Positions 33,284-44,630 of a stretch of 64,000 nucleotides of DNA are shown in pieces (the stretch's first letter is position 1; each line of letters opens with the position of its first letter). The notes below the pieces were generated by a model. It was not told the DNA's origin and ran no database searches. It worked only from the letters and a program-made list of their open reading frames with translations. The position numbers and the translations under genes are program-made. The DNA is taken from NCBI RefSeq assembly GCF_005239225.2, contig NC_133288.1, positions 8,637,035-8,701,034 on the forward strand, given 5' to 3'. Origin of the DNA: Populus alba. Taxonomy: Eukaryota > Streptophyta > Magnoliopsida > Malpighiales > Salicaceae.

Positions 33284-34460
33284 ATGATTTTTAACCAAAA
33301 ACTGTAACTGTTTTATGTAAAAACCAGGTAAAAAGTAAATGATTTTTAACCAAAAACTAAATTAAAAAGTTGAAATATAGATATGAATGATAATATTTGA
33401 TCTCAAAACACAGGTAATAAACTTGATTGTATTTAATAATTTTATTTTTTAAAATTAATGTTTTATTTAATAAATAAAAAAAAAAACACATTGAGAAAAG
33501 CAATTAAATAAAATTAAAGAGATTTTTTGATGTGGAGCTACACAGGAAGAATACCTCCCAATTAAAAAAAATATTTAAGTCTTATTCATAAACTAAATAT
33601 TCTATTAAAAAACATTAGTTAATACAAAAATTCAATAAAAAAATTGAAATTAAAGTATGAAATTGAAAGACAAAAAAATAAAAAGATAAAGGAAACAATA
33701 GGGAAAAAAAAAAAAAAAAGGCTCAGGCACATGAGCTTAACCCTGATAGTCCAAGCCCAATGCTCTTGGACTTAGAAAAAGCCAATGCCCGCACATCCAG
33801 GCTGATTTTTATTATTAATTTTTTAAAAAAGGGCAAATGGTCTATCTTTCACTCGTTATTTTTCTATATAAAAAAAAAATAAAGCAAGCAATGCATCATC
33901 CACTGATCTAAAAAAATAACATAAAAACCTTAAATAAAAAAAAATTATGAGTTTTGATCTATCATTTCAAGTGATTGAATAAAATAAAATAAAAACTGTA
34001 ATGCAGAGTTGCACTTACTAAACAAAATGTTATCATTTTATGAAAAAAGAAACCAAGTAAAAATCAAATAATATTTAATAAAAAATTAAATTGAAAAGTT
34101 AAGAGATAGACGTGGATATTGATATTTAAAGTTCACAGACTCAATTATATTTATTAACTTTATTTCTTGAAACCAATGTTTTATTTTTATAAAACAATAA
34201 TAAAAAAGACACGAAAAGAAAATCAATTAAATAAAATTAAAGATAAAATTTTTAAGTGGAACTACATAAAAAGATTGTCTCCCAATATAAAAGGCATTTG
34301 TTGAGATCTTATTCATAAACTAAGTAAGAATTAAATAATATTCTATTAAAAAAAACATCAAAAAAATTATTAGCATTGAAAAAACAATAGGTAATAAAAA
34401 AAAGTTCAATAAAAAAATAAAATTAAAGGATAAAATTAAAAAATAAAAACAATAATAAAA
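33275..34460. repeat. Diverged AT-rich direct repeat, two copies ~750 bases apart
   Basis: 33290-33720 and 34050-34460 share, in order, TTAATTAACTTG/TTTATTAACTTT-like text, an AATGTTTTATTT block, GCAATTAAATAAAATTAAAG (33510) matching TCAATTAAATAAAATTAAAG (34222), a GTGGA(G/A)CTACA block, CTCCCAAT, and CTTATTCATAAACTAA. A perfect 28-base repeat, AAAAGTAAATGATTTTTAAC continuing CAAAAACT, also sits at 33276 and 33332. Probably an old duplicated transposon fragment. Confidence 0.65.
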
Positions 34461-36268
34461 CAAAAAACAGGTCCAGAAACAGAAGACAACAATTAATAAT
34501 ATAGAAGATTTTTTAAGTTATCTACAAAATTAAAAAGGTTACTAGTTTTTTGGTAAACTAATTGAAAGTAGAGATGCTAGATTTTTAGACAAACAAATAG
34601 ATATTGAAAATCGTAATAAATTAGTAGATTTATTTTAAGATTCTATATGTATAAAAAAAAATCAAAAAATATATAATATGGATATTTTATATGTCGCCAT
34701 AAATACATAATACAACTGGTAGAAGATTGTCTTACATTCAAACATGAAAAAAAAATAAAATTGAAGATCTCTCGAAGAAACTTTATCTTCTTTTTATTCA
34801 TTAAAATGGAAGAAAACTAAAAGAAAAGGAATTAGATTCAATAATAAAAATGATGTATTACATTTACTCTTTTCCTCTTAGATTTTTGTATTAGAATTTA
34901 AGATATATTAAAGGCATCAAAAAGTATACTTTAAAAGTTTGATTATTGCATTAAAATAATAATTTTTTTTTTAATTTTTAACATTAACATATTAGAATTA
35001 TTTAAAAATATTTAAAAAAATATCAATTTTGATTATTTTTCATGTAAAAAAACATTTTTAAAAACAGATTAAACCGCAAAAATAAAGTTAACTGATATTT
35101 TCTATAAACAAGTTCTTACTCTGTTAAAAGGACCACAATCCCTTTATGAAGAAAACCCACAGTAACATAGGAAAAGCAGGGGAACTCTTCCAGATAGTTT
35201 CTGTGTCTTGAACCCAGATCAATTTCTTTCCAGTTTAAAACTCAATGCAAGACACATAATGCAACATGGTAATCCCTGGATTCTGTTCTTGTCTTTAACA
35301 CGAAAAGAAGATGAAAAAGCTGCTTTATAATGCTTTTCTATGGATTGCTTGAGGGCTTTTTCAGAAACATGTTTCAAGTTTTGTCCTTGCCTCCCAGGGA
35401 ACCTGAATTGGACCTCTCTACTCATGAAGCATCGGTTAAATGGATAATCCCTCAACCCACAGATACTCTCAGACATCCTCAGTTTTGATTTCATCTCAAA
35501 TATCTGACTGCCTGTTAAAGAGAAATTTACAGTAGAGGGCAACCATATCTTGCAAGCATAAGAATAGCAAGTGCATGATACATTATTAGAGGTTCATCTA
35601 CAATGACCAAGCAAGTTTTCTCTCGAAGCCCTGTCAAGACAAGCTCCACACAAATTCACTCTTTATAACAACACATTTTCCCAGAGGGAGAGGCTGCGAG
35701 AGGGAACCTCCGATCTTCATAGCTGCATAAAACTATTAAAAGTCCATTGTAAACCACCTATTAGGAAGAAAACAAAAGGAGACATAAGCATTAGTGGTGT
35801 AATATCCATAGTATTATCAGGTGAAGCAGGAGATATTTGTGCGTTTATTCAGCTTTAGCTCAAATCAGCCCCAACACTACGATTATCATCTTCGCTAAAA
35901 TCTCAGATCCTTTTAGAATATATGGTTAGCTTTGATGGATTCGGTAAGATCAAGGCAATAATGTTCTGTGATGTGATTGTAAAGATGATGTTAATTTCAA
36001 AACAGCATTATAACATTCTTCGGTTCTTAAAGTGCCAGAGACAAGACTTGAAGCCGATCACTCTCCTATCTCTTGCTTTTCAGGAACAAATATGAATGGC
36101 TTCGCTTAGATATCCTTTATTAGAGGATTACAACTAGCAGCAATGATCTAAACAGAAAGATTAGAGATACTATATATCTTTCTGAATTGAGAGTTTCAAA
36201 AAAATAGTAAAAGCATTCATCCAATTAAGTCAATCAGATAAAAGATTTTGCGACTTCTAACACTTACA
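34461..36268. other. 3' side of F-box copy D
   Basis: 34461-35100 is AT-rich repeat. 35100-36268 is of normal composition and may include the 3' untranslated region of copy D on the minus strand. A 107-codon minus frame at 35219-35542 has no recognised similarity and no supporting splice context, so I did not call it a gene. Confidence 0.4.
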
Positions 36269-37450
36269 TCAGAGATCTGGACCAGGATTGTTCTGTATTG
36301 AGGAATCAAACATGTTGGGTGGCCAGAAAATGTCAGAGAACTCCGGCATCACATCGAGTTTCCCAATGCTACGATCCTCTAATTGAAACACATGAATGCT
36401 ACTAGCACTTAATCCTCTACCCGCGTGATCATCACCATCTACGAAGTAAATGCAATTCCCTTTACCTCCATTAAACTCTCTACACGAAATCGAGAAAGAA
36501 CAGTCCGTATCCAGGACAAAGATTTGTTCATCTAAAGATTTCACATCAACCCAGGTAGCCAACTCCTCGTCCAGCTTATAAACTCTCAGATCAACAGCCC
36601 TGGGTCTGCTTTGCTTCCTGAGTTTCCTAACACGATGTAAGGAGTCCATAACATTCTCATAATCTTTCCATGTTCTCCTTTCTCCATCAAGATACCTATC
36701 AACAACATAAAGATCTCCACGTGACTCCACCAAATTCTTCTGCCCTCCACAACCATAAAGTGGAGGGGAGTATTGAATCACTTTCAATGATGAATCAATC
36801 CAATAAACCGTACCCCATCTATCAATAACATAAAACTGCTCCCTGTACACAATAATATCATCATATTGAAAATTCTTGTAATCTAACAAAGTCCATTCCT
36901 TATCTCCATATTTCCAATAACCTAATTTCCCTTCATGATAAATTGCCAAAATTCCAAATCCATCCATATTACTACGACTTGCAGAGATAGGAAATGGAAC
37001 AACCTTAATTATTCCGAAAACAAGAAACCGTCTTGACTGTTGAAGTAAGAAAGCTTTATTCAACTGTACAAACTTAAAATCAAGAAAATTCACTGATATC
37101 GGAGAGTACTTGATTTTATAATTTGTAAGTGGATTCAAAAGCTGCAGTTTACCATATTTTGACTCTCCAACTTTAACCAACCAAGATTTCGAAAAAGAAG
37201 AGAAGGAGTTGGGATCTTTACTTATAAGTTCCATGCGACAAACGGCGGTTTGCATGAGAATCGCATCTGCATGGATTGGTGAAGGAAGCTTGAGAATTAA
37301 ACGAGGGATTTCTTGATCAAATGAAGGTGAAGAGGCAGAGTATCTCCATGAAGTGCAGACAGCACGAAAGCAAACTAAGTCAACTCGAGAATCTAAGCAT
37401 TTGCTGATCATGTCTAACAGTTCTTTTGGAAGATCTGCCCATTGGGACAT
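36269..37450 (-). CDS. F-box/DUF295 (SKIP23-like) protein, copy D
   Basis: Single-exon gene, 393 residues, opposite in strand to copies A-C. F-box at residues 2-36 (SQWADLPKELLDMISKCLD ... FRAVCTSWRYS). DUF295 part carries GKLGYWKYGDKEWTLLD, YDDIIVYREQFYVIDRWG, GERRTWKDYENVMD, AVDLRVYKLDEELATW, FSISCREFNG, IHVFQLEDRSIGKL and FSDIFWP. Its C terminus (SSIQNNPGPDL) extends a little past that of copy C. DNA similarity to copy C continues into the 5' leader (CAAGTCTTCTT and following), so C and D are an inverted duplicate pair. Presumed SCF substrate receptor. Confidence 0.92.
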   Translation of the reverse strand: MSQWADLPKELLDMISKCLDSRVDLVCFRAVCTSWRYSASSPSFDQEIPRLILKLPSPIHADAILMQTAVCRMELISKDPNSFSSFSKSWLVKVGESKYGKLQLLNPLTNYKIKYSPISVNFLDFKFVQLNKAFLLQQSRRFLVFGIIKVVPFPISASRSNMDGFGILAIYHEGKLGYWKYGDKEWTLLDYKNFQYDDIIVYREQFYVIDRWGTVYWIDSSLKVIQYSPPLYGCGGQKNLVESRGDLYVVDRYLDGERRTWKDYENVMDSLHRVRKLRKQSRPRAVDLRVYKLDEELATWVDVKSLDEQIFVLDTDCSFSISCREFNGGKGNCIYFVDGDDHAGRGLSASSIHVFQLEDRSIGKLDVMPEFSDIFWPPNMFDSSIQNNPGPDL

Positions 37451-40400
37451 GGTGTCTTAAGTTCTCTCCGTCACTTACAGGGCTGGAGGTAATCAAAGAA
37501 GACTTGCAGATTTTGTAACGCTAGTAGTGATGGAAGTAGAGATGCTTGATGTTGCTTTCATTTGGATAAAAAGGTCAGCTAACACCTAAAAAATAAATAA
37601 ATCGTGAAATAGTATTTGGATTAAAAGGTTTTAACGAAATATCACGGTTTAAGGATGTTAAGGTTTAAAAACAGTACATTTTAATAATTTCACGGTTAAA
37701 AATTTCATTAATTGAATTGACTTCGTGGTTCTGAGTCATGATATTTGATTAAATTTCACATTTTAGAATCATAATAATTTATTAGATATCACAATTTTAA
37801 AATAAGATATCTTCAAATAGATTATTTTGAAAAATAATTAGACATTTAATAAAATAATTGGATAATAACCAAAACAATTCAATTATTTTGACTGTTATCT
37901 AGTTCATAAAATTATACTTCTTATTAATATAAAATTTTATTTACTTTATGATTTTAAAAAATAAAAACTTTTACATTCAAAATAGTTTGATTGTTTTGGT
38001 TAATGTCTGGTTTTAAAATCATAGATTTTATTAATATAAATTTTTATTTATTTTATGATTTTAAAGCATAAAAAAATTTATAATTTTATTAAAATTTAGA
38101 TAGAGCTTTTTTTGTACAAAAACTATACAAAAAAAATTGTCCCACTTTAAAAAATTTGCAAAAAATCACAATAACTTCTATGAATAAATTCTAATTAAAC
38201 TCAACACATTCTCATATTCTATAATCATAAACGATCCCAGGAATTGAAAAAAAAATATATTACATGGAAAATGAATAAAATTAATTTAATAATACAATAT
38301 TCAATAATCTCAAAATATGTAAATACAACTCATCTGTTTATTTATGTTTACATCATCTACTGGATGATCTGAGCTCATCAGTAGCACGGCTGGATCCATC
38401 TTCTACTCTTGCCTAAGTGGCATCATGCTCTACCACGATATCATCTAAAGTTATCCTTTCTCCAAAAGTTCCAAGTTTAATGTGACAAAAATTTAACCAC
38501 TAGGACATTACAATGTGAGCTTCACTTTCTTCGTTAGTAATATAAAAATAAGATGTGGCTTCTCAACATTTCCATAGCAAGAAGTCAACCTAATTTAATA
38601 GCATATTAATGTTAAATTAAGAGATAAATACATAAAACTCAAGATTTAACATATATTAATTTACTTACATGATGTTGAATCCATTTAACATGTTGCTTGC
38701 ACTGCATATATATCTAAGTGGAGGAACCTGCTCGAGATTTGAAGTATTGACTTGTCATGTTATAATTATGTATCGAATCATATACTCCTCGTCAGTAATT
38801 AAATGATGTATTTCTGTAAATATCTCATTCATTTGTGCATTTTATTATGATATATAAACATTATGTCAGCCTAACCAATCATAATCATTAGTTTTTACTA
38901 TAAACCCTAAATTAATTGAAATGATTAATTCATAATTAATTTAATTTATTTTCATATTCAACTACATCAAATAAATTATAATTAATTATATGCTTAAGTA
39001 ATTTATCATTAATTTAAAAAATCTTAAATTCACTATAAATCTTAAATTTAACTTAAATAATTACTTCATTTCAATCGAGTCAAATATAAATTTATAAAAG
39101 TGTAGTATGTTTTTCTTGCCAACAGAACTAGAAGGACGGTGCCGGTGGCGACAATGGTGTAGGAACCTTTTATTTATTATTTTTCATTGACTAGGGAGAA
39201 GACTTGAAAATTATTGGTCCTTTGGCACGTGGCGATCATTGTCTTGGTTTGGTGGTTCCAGTTGTTTTACTTCTCTCCGTCACTGACAGGGTTGGAGGTT
39301 TTTCATTTCATTTTTTTAATCTCTACTTTCTCCTGTTATTTTTTCTGCATGCTAATTTCATTTTAAAAAAAAATAAATTAGTCTTATATCTTATTTAGAT
39401 CTACTAGTTTTTCAAGTTTATGCCTTCCTTTTCTTTTTCTTTTCTTGAGCTTTATATTTATTTCTCACTTTTGTTCCTTGCCTTCTCTCTGTCTGGAGAA
39501 GGTTTAAAAGCTGGTTGCTTTGCGACGAGGTTTGGTGTGCTTTTTTCTTCTAGTAAAATGGATTCATGGTCCTTCAAGCCCCAGAAACTATTCATATTTA
39601 CCCCTCTAGTTTAATTTTGATCATATAAGACCTTATACTTTTAGTTATTTGGTCAAATCCGGTCCCTCCACCCATGTTCATAGATGATGGTTTGAGGGAC
39701 TGATTAACCGTTTCAATTTTGTGAGATCAAGTGTTTTGGTTACACTATATGGTAAGAGAAAAGAAGATCGATTCTTCTCCCAGCAAATGAAGATTTCTCG
39801 CAGCTGCGGCGGAGCATTTTTGTTGCTTGGAAAAAGATAAGCATTTCAATATATTAACTGGATCATAAACCTGCTTGCCGGTCTTCCCTCTTGAACATGC
39901 TTTATAAAGGAAACGCTGTTAATTACATCTGTAAACCTTTTTGGATCGTACGACTTTTCTTAGCTTGGAAACTTTATCAGCTTTGCTAGGGGAATGAAAG
40001 CAATTGATGGGAGTAAGAACCAACAGGATTATAACTTTGTTTCATTGTTTTTATTATTATTTTCAAGAAAATGGTGACAGAGTTCTGTATACCCTGCTCT
40101 AGTTTCAACATCTGCTGGAATCCACCTGATACAGACTACATTAGTTTCATGATAATCCAATTTAGTCAAAAAGATTAATTCCTACTCGAATTGTTGCTAT
40201 CTGAATCCAATTATACTAAGGTAGAATTATCCAACCATGGCATTATATTGACATAGGCATTAGAGTTACTCCGATTGTGGTTTACCGCGTGCCCTTGGTT
40301 GTTTCTGGCGAGAACAACACAAATATTAAATCCTGGTACAATAGAGCTAAGATGGAATTCTACGCAAAGAGAAAGGGAAAGGAAACGGGAAAACCCTGTC

Positions 40401-41458
40401 GTTTGAAAATCAACAATTCTATAATATAATTATTCTAAAGAAAAGATACAGTTTGATAGTAATTATACTATTATGAATGTTATTATCATATGCATAAGTA
40501 CCATATACATGTTTTGTTTGAGGCTTGATCTGTTAGTGGTGGAGTTAATATCTTACGGGGAAAAAATGCACAAGGGTAGACATTTTCTACAGCTTTGGTT
40601 ACTCTTCTGCACGTTCACGGGACATTGCACTGAACTCAAATGACTTGAACTCTCAATAGTTAAGATTTCACAATCATTGAGAAAAAAAAGCTTCATTCCA
40701 GAATGCTACTAGATTAAGTTAATGGCAATGATCAGAATTAGTAGGATATACCCCTGTAATGATTGCTACAGAAGCACCCAGACACAAAACTATCCATGAT
40801 TTATGCTCAAGCAGTCTTATGATTCTTGCCTAGATATTCAGCAGACCAAGTTCCGTACTTATAAATAGTTTTGTTTTCTTCTTTTTTTCCTTTTTGATGA
40901 ATGACCATGGAATTTCTTTCTTTGTCAGATATAGCAATCCTTTATCTGTCTCTTTAGAGTAATTTTCTTAACTTGATCTTTACACGGGAGCAGTTAAAGA
41001 AGCCTTTTCGGGAACTAACAGAGCAGATAGAGGCTTGACATCCACGTTGATATGATTTAACAAATTCAACAGCAGTTAAGGGATGGTTGAATCAGCATCA
41101 TGGCGATTTGATTTTTCTTCTTTCAGCAGACTGGTTTTAGATTTAAGCACCAGACAATTGGTAGATTGGTGATCCCTTCTTTATGCACATTAGTTGACCT
41201 AATCTAAAGCATAGTAGGAATTTGGTTAACGACAGTTTAAAAGTGTCTTCGTAAATTCTATATCTTTTCTTTATTATATTTTTCCCGCTTTTTAAGTAAA
41301 AATTGGATTATATGATCTTCCCTTCATTGTGTGGAAGGGAAAGGACCTTCCACAGCAATGTCAAACCAACACTTAAGCAGTTTGTTCACTAGAACAGAAC
41401 AGTTATGAGCTGAAGACAATTACTCAGTGCTGGAATTCAAGTTTAAAAATGAATAGGA
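37451..41458. other. Gene-poor interval
   Basis: 37600-39100 is AT-rich with no frame. 39273-39305 repeats part of the 5' leader of F-box copy D. 39400-39740 has T/C-rich text and GGTCC-type strings like 7300-7720, suggesting retroelement-linked DNA. 39750-41458 is of ordinary composition with no coding sequence I can support; its right end holds the 3' untranslated region of the UPF0548 gene. Confidence 0.4.
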
Positions 41459-42806
41459 TTATGAACCAGACACATGTTTTACAACAGCATTGCTAGACTG
41501 ATGAGCAAAAAACTTTTGCCTAAGTCGAACATATGGGTACCCGATAAATGACAGAAAGTGTGCAGGTTTTGAGAAGGAAAGGACCTCGTACCACACTTGG
41601 TTCTTCTCATCCATTTCAATTGAAAAACGCTCTTCCCCAGCCTGTTCCCCAGTAAAATGTTAGTAATGGCCTGTGTTTATGCATGCCAAAGAGGCTTAGC
41701 AGGCTACAACTTGAATGTGGAAATGACTAGACAGTATGAAACAAAACGTGCAAATGCTTTTCTAATATTACTTCCTCCATTAAAAAGAAGAGTCAGCAGA
41801 AAAAAAGAAAAGGAAAGCTCAACACTCAACAGACAAAGCAAACAAGCTGTAGCAACATTATGCAGTAGGATGTCAAGCCAACCCATAGTCAAGCAACCAT
41901 GATCTGCTCGCAGCTGCTATGCTACATCAAGCTATTAATTAGTTGATTTATTGATTGTATCCATTTTGATAACATCAGTAGATCATGATAGCTCAACTAC
42001 CTAAAGGCCAGGAAAAAAATAAAAGGAAAAATCAAGCACCTCATTGCAAGCAAGATGTCTCAACTCAATGAAATGATGTATGCCAAATTCTGGTTCCTAT
42101 ATATTGACATGGTGACTAACAAGGTTCGAGTCATCAAATTTCAACGTCAGCAAAGAATCACAACAAGTCTAGATCTCCAAAATTAAACTTGTAACAAAGA
42201 ATCACTAACCAGCAAGTGACCTTGAAGGGTACCGCCACCGAAACAAAACGAAGCCATATCCTTCTTGGAACTCCTGCTTTCATTTACATAAACAATCTGA
42301 AGAGGCATCATAACCCAAGGCAAAAACTCCTTTACACATACACAAAACTTCACTCCACTTCGAATCGGAGTCTTCGAATCAACAAATCCCCAGTCAAACC
42401 CAAAATGCCTGCAATCAAATTAAGCAAAAAAATATTCAGACCCCACCATTAACATTTCTCACTTAAAAAAAATAAAATTCACAGACCTCCAATTTTCAAG
42501 AGCCAACTTGCCCTTTTCATAAGTCTCAACACCAGAACCAACTAAAACACGAGCATGGTTAATCAAGAAACCATCTTTTGAGAGCTCATTGAGAGAAGAC
42601 GCGTGTTTGGAAGTAGCTCCCCTGTACTTCGAGTCATAATTAAATCCATCTGACCTGTTAATAAGCAATTAAGCATCAACTATACATAAGAAATGACAAA
42701 AATGTGGAAGAAAGAAATTCAATATTAAAGGGTCAGTTTCTTTATACTTGTTTAGACAATCCTTCTGTTCTTGAAGTGATGGCTTAGCCCAGCACAAGAA
42801 AACCAT
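41459..42806 (-). CDS. UPF0548 / DUF1990 family protein, 4 exons
   Basis: Exons on the minus strand: 42806-42748, 42654-42487, 42408-42210 and 41641-41459, all GT-AG, joining to 609 nt and 202 residues with a TAA stop. The product begins MVFLCWAKPS. It carries the family blocks NYDSKYRGATS, DGFLINHARVLVGSG, YEKGKLALENWRHFGFDW, VKEFLPWVMMPLQIVYV, GGGTLQGHLLAGEERF, VWYEVLSFSKPAHFLSF and GYPYVRLRQKFF. Length and architecture match Arabidopsis UPF0548 (At2g17695-type). The family (DUF1990) is found in plants and bacteria and has no established reaction. No signal peptide or membrane helix is clear. No break in the frame. Confidence 0.9.
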
Positions 42807-43494
42807 TGCTACTGAAACAAATATGAAGTTCCTTCAAAATAATAAATGTCAGTGATGAGAACATGATTCCGAAATTGTAATTGAATACCATTTCTTTGAG
42901 GAATTGGATTGCAAAGTAATGGTCTTCATACGTTTTCAGAGCTAAAAGAAAAAAACAAAGCCCTGCTTTTGAGTTGAAAGCCTGGAGCTTTTTACCTTTT
43001 ATAGTGAAGAAAGGTTTGGATTTGTGCCTTCAATTCTCAGCTCTGCGTGATAAGGAGTCTGAAGTTTATGATTCAGAGAATCGGAAGAGAGTGAAATGGA
43101 AGAGGGGAGAGAGATGTCAGCTGCAAAGGTCAGTGAAGCCCACAACGACTTGTCTCTTGGAGCTTATTAGTATTAAACGACTTGCCACCTGCATTTATTG
43201 GTAGACGTAGACGACATTGGTGAAATTGGATTCTGATTACAATTTCCGACTATTTGGAATGTACTAATAAATGAAAGAAAGTATCAATGAACGCAGGTGG
43301 CAAGTCGTTCAAGAATGAATTTATTTTTGTGGTTGCTTTGCTTTTTAATGCAAACTACAAAAACAACTTGTTTGGTTATATTCTATACACACAAGTTTGT
43401 ATTTATATGATCCCTCTTTTAAAAAAAGAATGGTTGGACCGTAGGTTATCAAAAAGCAAAAACAGTTGTTTTTTTATATATATAATTTTGAGAA

Positions 43495-43600
43495 GTGTAG
43501 CTCAACTGATCGGATTCTAAATTTACTTCCTAGAAATTACTGGTTCGAATCTCACAAACTTAAAACCTTAATTAAGACTTTATAATTTCTTAGTTTTTCT
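43495..43600 (+). mobile_element. SINE-like tRNA-derived fragment
   Basis: A-box-like TGTAGCTCAACTGATCGG at 43496 is followed 40 bases later by a B-box-like GGTTCGAATCTC at 43542. The spacing fits a tRNA-derived RNA polymerase III promoter. I could not define the ends or a target duplication. Confidence 0.45.
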
Positions 43601-44349
43601 TTGTTACTTTATTAATATTAATGTTAATTGTAACTATCCCAAAAGAACAAGGGGGTAGCAATAACCTGTAGCGTTTTAGATATTTCAACAGTGATTTTAG
43701 TATATCTAGTCCATAAACTATTGATATATTGTTAATGTAGTCTTTTCGACTTTATTAAATATTTGTTTAAAAAGTAATTTTGCTTAGAATATTGAATTTT
43801 CATGATTTCTCTTGATTTTTATGTTTGTCTTTTTTTAAAGTCAATTATAAAAAATACCACTAGTATTTCTTAAACATCATAATTTTTTTGAAGATTTGTG
43901 TTCATGTTTAATAAGATAATTAAAAATGTTAGACAAGATATTGATTACGTTTGAAGTAGTATTGATTTGAATATTATGTGACAGGGGATAACTATTCCCA
44001 TTACATATTCTAAGGCCCCTCGCAATTACTTTCTGATAAAAAAAGAAAAGAAAAGAGGAAGTTGTATTTAAAGAGTAAAATCTAAAGTACAGAACAAAAA
44101 AAGTTGTACTTAAATTGAAAAGGGTATCATTAAATAATATCGACAAGTATAATTTTAAGTTAAGCATTTGGTAACATTTTAATAAAAAAAAAAAGTAGAT
44201 TAAAATAACAATGGTTCGTTGTTTGAGATCAAAGAAAATTAACATGTGATTAAAGAGGCCATGAATTAATGTATAGTTTGCACCATAAGCTTGAAATCTT
44301 GCACTTAGCATCTCATTTAATATATATATATATATAGATCATGCAACAT

Positions 44350-44630
44350 ATTAGAGAATAATATAAATTATATTTTGAAACCTTACCTAACAATTTAAAC
44401 TATCAGATTGAAATAATTTTTTAATATGGTATCAGAACATAGATAACCAGATGATTATGAGTTTAAATCTCAACATTCTTATTTATTTAATAAAAAATTA
44501 AACATAAGGTAATGTAGGTCTATATAAATTTTAAATTTACATGATTTTTATTTAAAGAGATATGTTATAAGACCTCATCTAAAATTTAAATTTTTTAATT
44601 AAAATAATTCTTGGAGATAATATTCACCGA
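44350..44630 (+). mobile_element. Degenerate dispersed repeat with tRNA-like/primer-site motif
   Basis: Contains TATGGTATCAGAACAT (44427), close to a Copia primer-binding site, then GAGTTTAAATCTCAACA (44459), like a decayed B box, then TTATTTATTTAAT. The strings AACAATTTAAACTAT (about 44390) and ATCTAAAATTTAAATTT (44578) are partial repeats at either end. It is probably an old retroelement piece; the type is unclear. Confidence 0.4.

Noticed and set aside
35219..35542. 107-codon minus-strand frame
   Set aside because: No recognised domain, no similar neighbour and it lies where the 3' untranslated region of F-box copy D may be.
43877..44311. 144-codon minus-strand frame
   Set aside because: AT-rich, dominated by Phe/Leu/Asn/Tyr, no conserved block; typical of AT-rich noncoding DNA.
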